Positions 4,549 through 5,933 of a stretch of DNA of 5,933 nt are shown piece after piece. Under the pieces are notes generated by a model. That model was given only the letters and a program-made list of their open reading frames with translations. It was not told the origin of the DNA and did no database searches. Origin of the DNA: Actinomycetota bacterium (GTDB lineage: Bacteria; Actinomycetota; Thermoleophilia; Solirubrobacterales; 70-9); contig JAFDWD010000921.1 of assembly GCA_018268695.1 (NCBI GenBank), forward strand, positions 1 through 5,933, in the 5' to 3' direction. Both the position numbers and the translations under genes were made by a program. How positions within the stretch are numbered: the stretch's first letter is position 1; each line of letters begins with the position of its first letter.

Positions 4549-5211
4549 TCAGTTGGTCAGGATCGCGGTGCCGGAGATGAGTGGGCGGACGATCGGCATC
4601 GACTTCGGGAGCGCTCCGTGGTCGATGGACTCGATTTGGAATGCCGAAGCGCTCAGATTGGCCTCGGTGTCGCGGTTGCAGTGGCAGCCATCGGCCATGA
4701 AGCGCCAGGGCTTCTCGAGGCGGTCCTGCCAGCGGGCGGTTCCGGGGTCAGCGGAGCGGACGTGCTCGATGAAGAGGAGGCGTCCGCCGGGTTTGAGGAC
4801 GCGGGAGAGCTCGGCGACGGCCGCGGAGGGGTCGGGGACCGTACAGAGGACGAGGGTCGCGACCGCGGTGTCGAAGGTGTCGTCGTCGAAGGGCATCGCT
4901 TCGGCGGGTGCGGCGACCAGACGGGTCGGGACGGCGCCGGTGCGGGACTCCAGGCGGTTTCTCAGCCGCGCGCCCATGTGTGGGTCGGGCTCGACCAGGG
5001 TCAGATCCTCGACTTCGGCGCCGTAGAGGTCGAGGTTGATCCCGGTACCGGCACCGATCTCGATCACGCGGCCGGAGGCGTCGGCGAGAAGGCCTCGGCG
5101 CATGTCGCCGAGGCCGTTCTCCTCGCTCGCCTTCAGCGCGCGATCGTAGAAGGCCGCGAAAAGGCGGCCCCAGGTGGCGTCATAGGCCTTGCCCATGGCT
5201 CCGGCGGCCAT
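4549..5211 (-). CDS. Class I SAM-dependent methyltransferase (Methyltransf_11 type, resembling METTL7/TMT1)
   Basis: The 220-residue product has the Rossmann-type SAM fold: motif I EIGAGTG (51-57), an acidic residue at the end of strand 2 (LVEPD, Glu74), the PAEAMPFDDDTFD block (102-114) typical of Methyltransf_11, and VLKPGGRLLFIEHV (138-151). After the core, W169 and GCHCNRDT (175-182) recall the C-terminal W..GC...R.T pattern of METTL7/TMT1-like thiol or lipid methyltransferases; this resemblance is a weak inference. The acceptor cannot be read from the sequence. ATG at 5211 is used; a second in-frame ATG five codons on (5196) is possible, but GGAG lies only 2 bases before it. No strong ribosome site precedes 5211, and the arm of an inverted repeat ends six bases upstream. 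It is co-directional with the SDR, 168 bases behind it. Confidence 0.9.
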   Translation of the reverse strand: MAAGAMGKAYDATWGRLFAAFYDRALKASEENGLGDMRRGLLADASGRVIEIGAGTGINLDLYGAEVEDLTLVEPDPHMGARLRNRLESRTGAVPTRLVAAPAEAMPFDDDTFDTAVATLVLCTVPDPSAAVAELSRVLKPGGRLLFIEHVRSADPGTARWQDRLEKPWRFMADGCHCNRDTEANLSASAFQIESIDHGALPKSMPIVRPLISGTAILTN

Positions 5212-5264
5212 GGGTCAGAGCCTATCCCGGTAGGGAGCGTGCCACCGGGGCGACCTGGGGACGA

Positions 5265-5321
5265 GCGGGGCGAGGACGCAGGGAGGCCTAATGGCAGCGC
5301 CATTTGGCCGACCGAGGACGC
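5265..5321 (+). repeat. Structured repeat, copy B (57 bases, with hairpin 5285-5309)
   Basis: This copy matches 419-475 at 49 of 57 positions, same length, no gaps. Its hairpin has outer GGCC (5285-5288) with GGCC (5306-5309), a T/T mismatch, then AATGGC (5290-5295) with GCCATT (5299-5304) around the loop AGC. Compared with copy A, one stem pair changes from A-T to G-C on both sides and one from T-G to C-G. GAGGACGCAG occurs on both sides of the hairpin (5272-5281 and 5314-5323). The repeat runs plus-strand while both flanking genes run minus, the opposite of copy A relative to its genes. Confidence 0.75.
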
Positions 5322-5342
5322 AGTAGCGCGAAGTCATCCAGG

Positions 5343-5361
5343 CCGCATCCGGGGGTGCGGG
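5343..5361. repeat. Small hairpin next to repeat copy B
   Basis: CCGCATC (5343-5349) can pair with GGTGCGG (5354-5360), with one T-G pair and a 4-base loop. CCGCATCCG also occurs just after repeat copy A (476-484), but without the pairing partner, so the hairpin itself is not conserved. On the minus strand it lies shortly after the SDR stop and could contribute to transcript termination. Confidence 0.35.
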
Positions 5362-5379
5362 CCCTGCCGGGATAGGCTC

Positions 5380-5933
5380 CTAGTGCGCGGCGCTGTCCCG
5401 ATCGCCCTCGGTGCTGTGGGCGGCGCGCTCCTCGTAGGCCGCGCGGGCGGCGTGGTCGACCTCGGTCATCAGCTTGTCGGTGCCCATCGCCCGGCCGACC
5501 GCCTCGGCGGCCGCGCGCGGCATCAGGGCGGCGGCACGCAGGAGGGCGCCGTTGGATTTCGGCACGTAGACGTCGAAGCGCGGGACTTCGAGCGCCTCGG
5601 CGATCGCCTCCGCGACATCGGTCGCCTCGACCGGTTTGACCCATTTCTGGCCGACCCCCGCCGTCAGCTCGGTGTTGACGACGGTCGGCATGATGCAGGA
5701 GATCTCGACGTTGCGGCCACGGAGCTCACCGCGCACCGACTCGCTCAGCCCGACCACCGCGTGCTTGGTCGCCGAGTAGGTGGCGATCCCCGGCACGCCG
5801 GTTTTGCCCGCCTGCGAGGCGATGTTGACGATGTGGCCGCTGTCGCGGGGGATCATCCGCGCCATCGCCAACTGGGTGCCGTGGATGACGCCGATAAGGT
5901 TGATCTCGATCTGCCGGCGGAACGAGTCCTCGG
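5380..5933 (-). CDS. Short-chain dehydrogenase/reductase (SDR), C-terminal part (5' end outside window)
   Basis: Classical SDRs are NAD(P)-dependent oxidoreductases acting on alcohols, ketones or sugars. The visible 183 residues include the structural Asn (NLIGV, visible N11), the catalytic Ser in IVNIASQAG (visible S39) and the catalytic YSATK (visible Y52 and K56), with the usual 13-residue Ser-Tyr spacing. The cofactor-binding Gly motif is outside the window, so NAD or NADP preference cannot be judged. GVPGIATYSATKHAVVGLSE and IMPTVVNTEL fit the family well. The C-terminal region, about visible residues 85-183, is Ala-rich and longer than the minimal fold; VYVPKSNGALLRAAALMPRA suggests an amphipathic or membrane-associated tail. 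The stop TAG at 5382-5380 abuts the 18-base inverted repeat. The substrate is unknown. Confidence 0.94.
   Translation of the reverse strand, partial: EDSFRRQIEINLIGVIHGTQLAMARMIPRDSGHIVNIASQAGKTGVPGIATYSATKHAVVGLSESVRGELRGRNVEISCIMPTVVNTELTAGVGQKWVKPVEATDVAEAIAEALEVPRFDVYVPKSNGALLRAAALMPRAAAEAVGRAMGTDKLMTEVDHAARAAYEERAAHSTEGDRDSAAH

Larger units (their letters stand above)
5218..5379. repeat. 18-base inverted repeat (5218-5235 / 5362-5379) enclosing repeat copy B
   Basis: The left arm GAGCCTATCCCGGTAGGG and the right arm CCCTGCCGGGATAGGCTC are complementary over 18 positions, with one T-G pair and 13 perfect pairs at the outer end. The right arm ends directly at the SDR stop codon (5380-5382); the left arm ends six bases before the methyltransferase start. 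An inner near-match, 5250-5258 with 5338-5346 (8 of 9), lies between the arms. The SDR-methyltransferase transcript could fold this into a long branched hairpin in front of the methyltransferase start. Terminal inverted repeats of a small non-coding mobile element are another reading; I see no target-site duplication. Confidence 0.7.

Overview
The window is GC-rich, densely packed DNA. The mix of genes (cyclophilin, PrxQ-type peroxiredoxin, a four-helix VKOR without a fused thioredoxin domain, membrane-anchored DsbA-like proteins, a classical SDR) and a possible leaderless start point to an actinobacterium. A Thermoleophilia/Solirubrobacterales-like lineage is my best guess, but it is an inference from style and not from any marker gene.

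Layout, plus strand: the C-terminal part of a cyclophilin-type peptidyl-prolyl isomerase (to 340); a 183-base gap with a small hairpin and one copy of a structured repeat; a peroxiredoxin (524-979) whose stop overlaps the start of an alpha/beta-hydrolase (979-1827); a VKOR-family quinone-linked disulfide-generating membrane protein (1837-2319); and two tandem, paralogous, membrane-anchored DsbA-like thiol oxidoreductases (2389-3147 and 3157-3861) ending in a terminator-like hairpin. Next comes a lower-GC stretch (about 3978-4429) with one or two small membrane ORFs that look like a single four-helix gene split by a frame change. On the minus strand lie a class I SAM methyltransferase (4549-5211) and the C-terminal part of a short-chain dehydrogenase (5380 to the window end). 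The 168 bases between them hold a second copy of the repeat, enclosed by an 18-base inverted repeat.

How the genes work together: VKOR and the two DsbA-like proteins form a recognisable extracytoplasmic disulfide-bond pathway. VKOR passes electrons from DsbA to membrane quinone, and the DsbAs oxidise exported proteins. The cyclophilin may add proline isomerisation to the same folding job if it is exported, but its N-terminus is outside the window. The peroxiredoxin and hydrolase between them look cytosolic and have the opposite Glu codon preference, so they may be a later insertion into a folding operon.

The most unusual signal is a 57-base repeat (419-475 and 5265-5321) built round a 25-base hairpin. 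The two copies differ by a compensatory base-pair change in the stem, which implies selection on the folded structure. I see no CRISPR array, tRNA, rRNA, transposase or insertion sequence.
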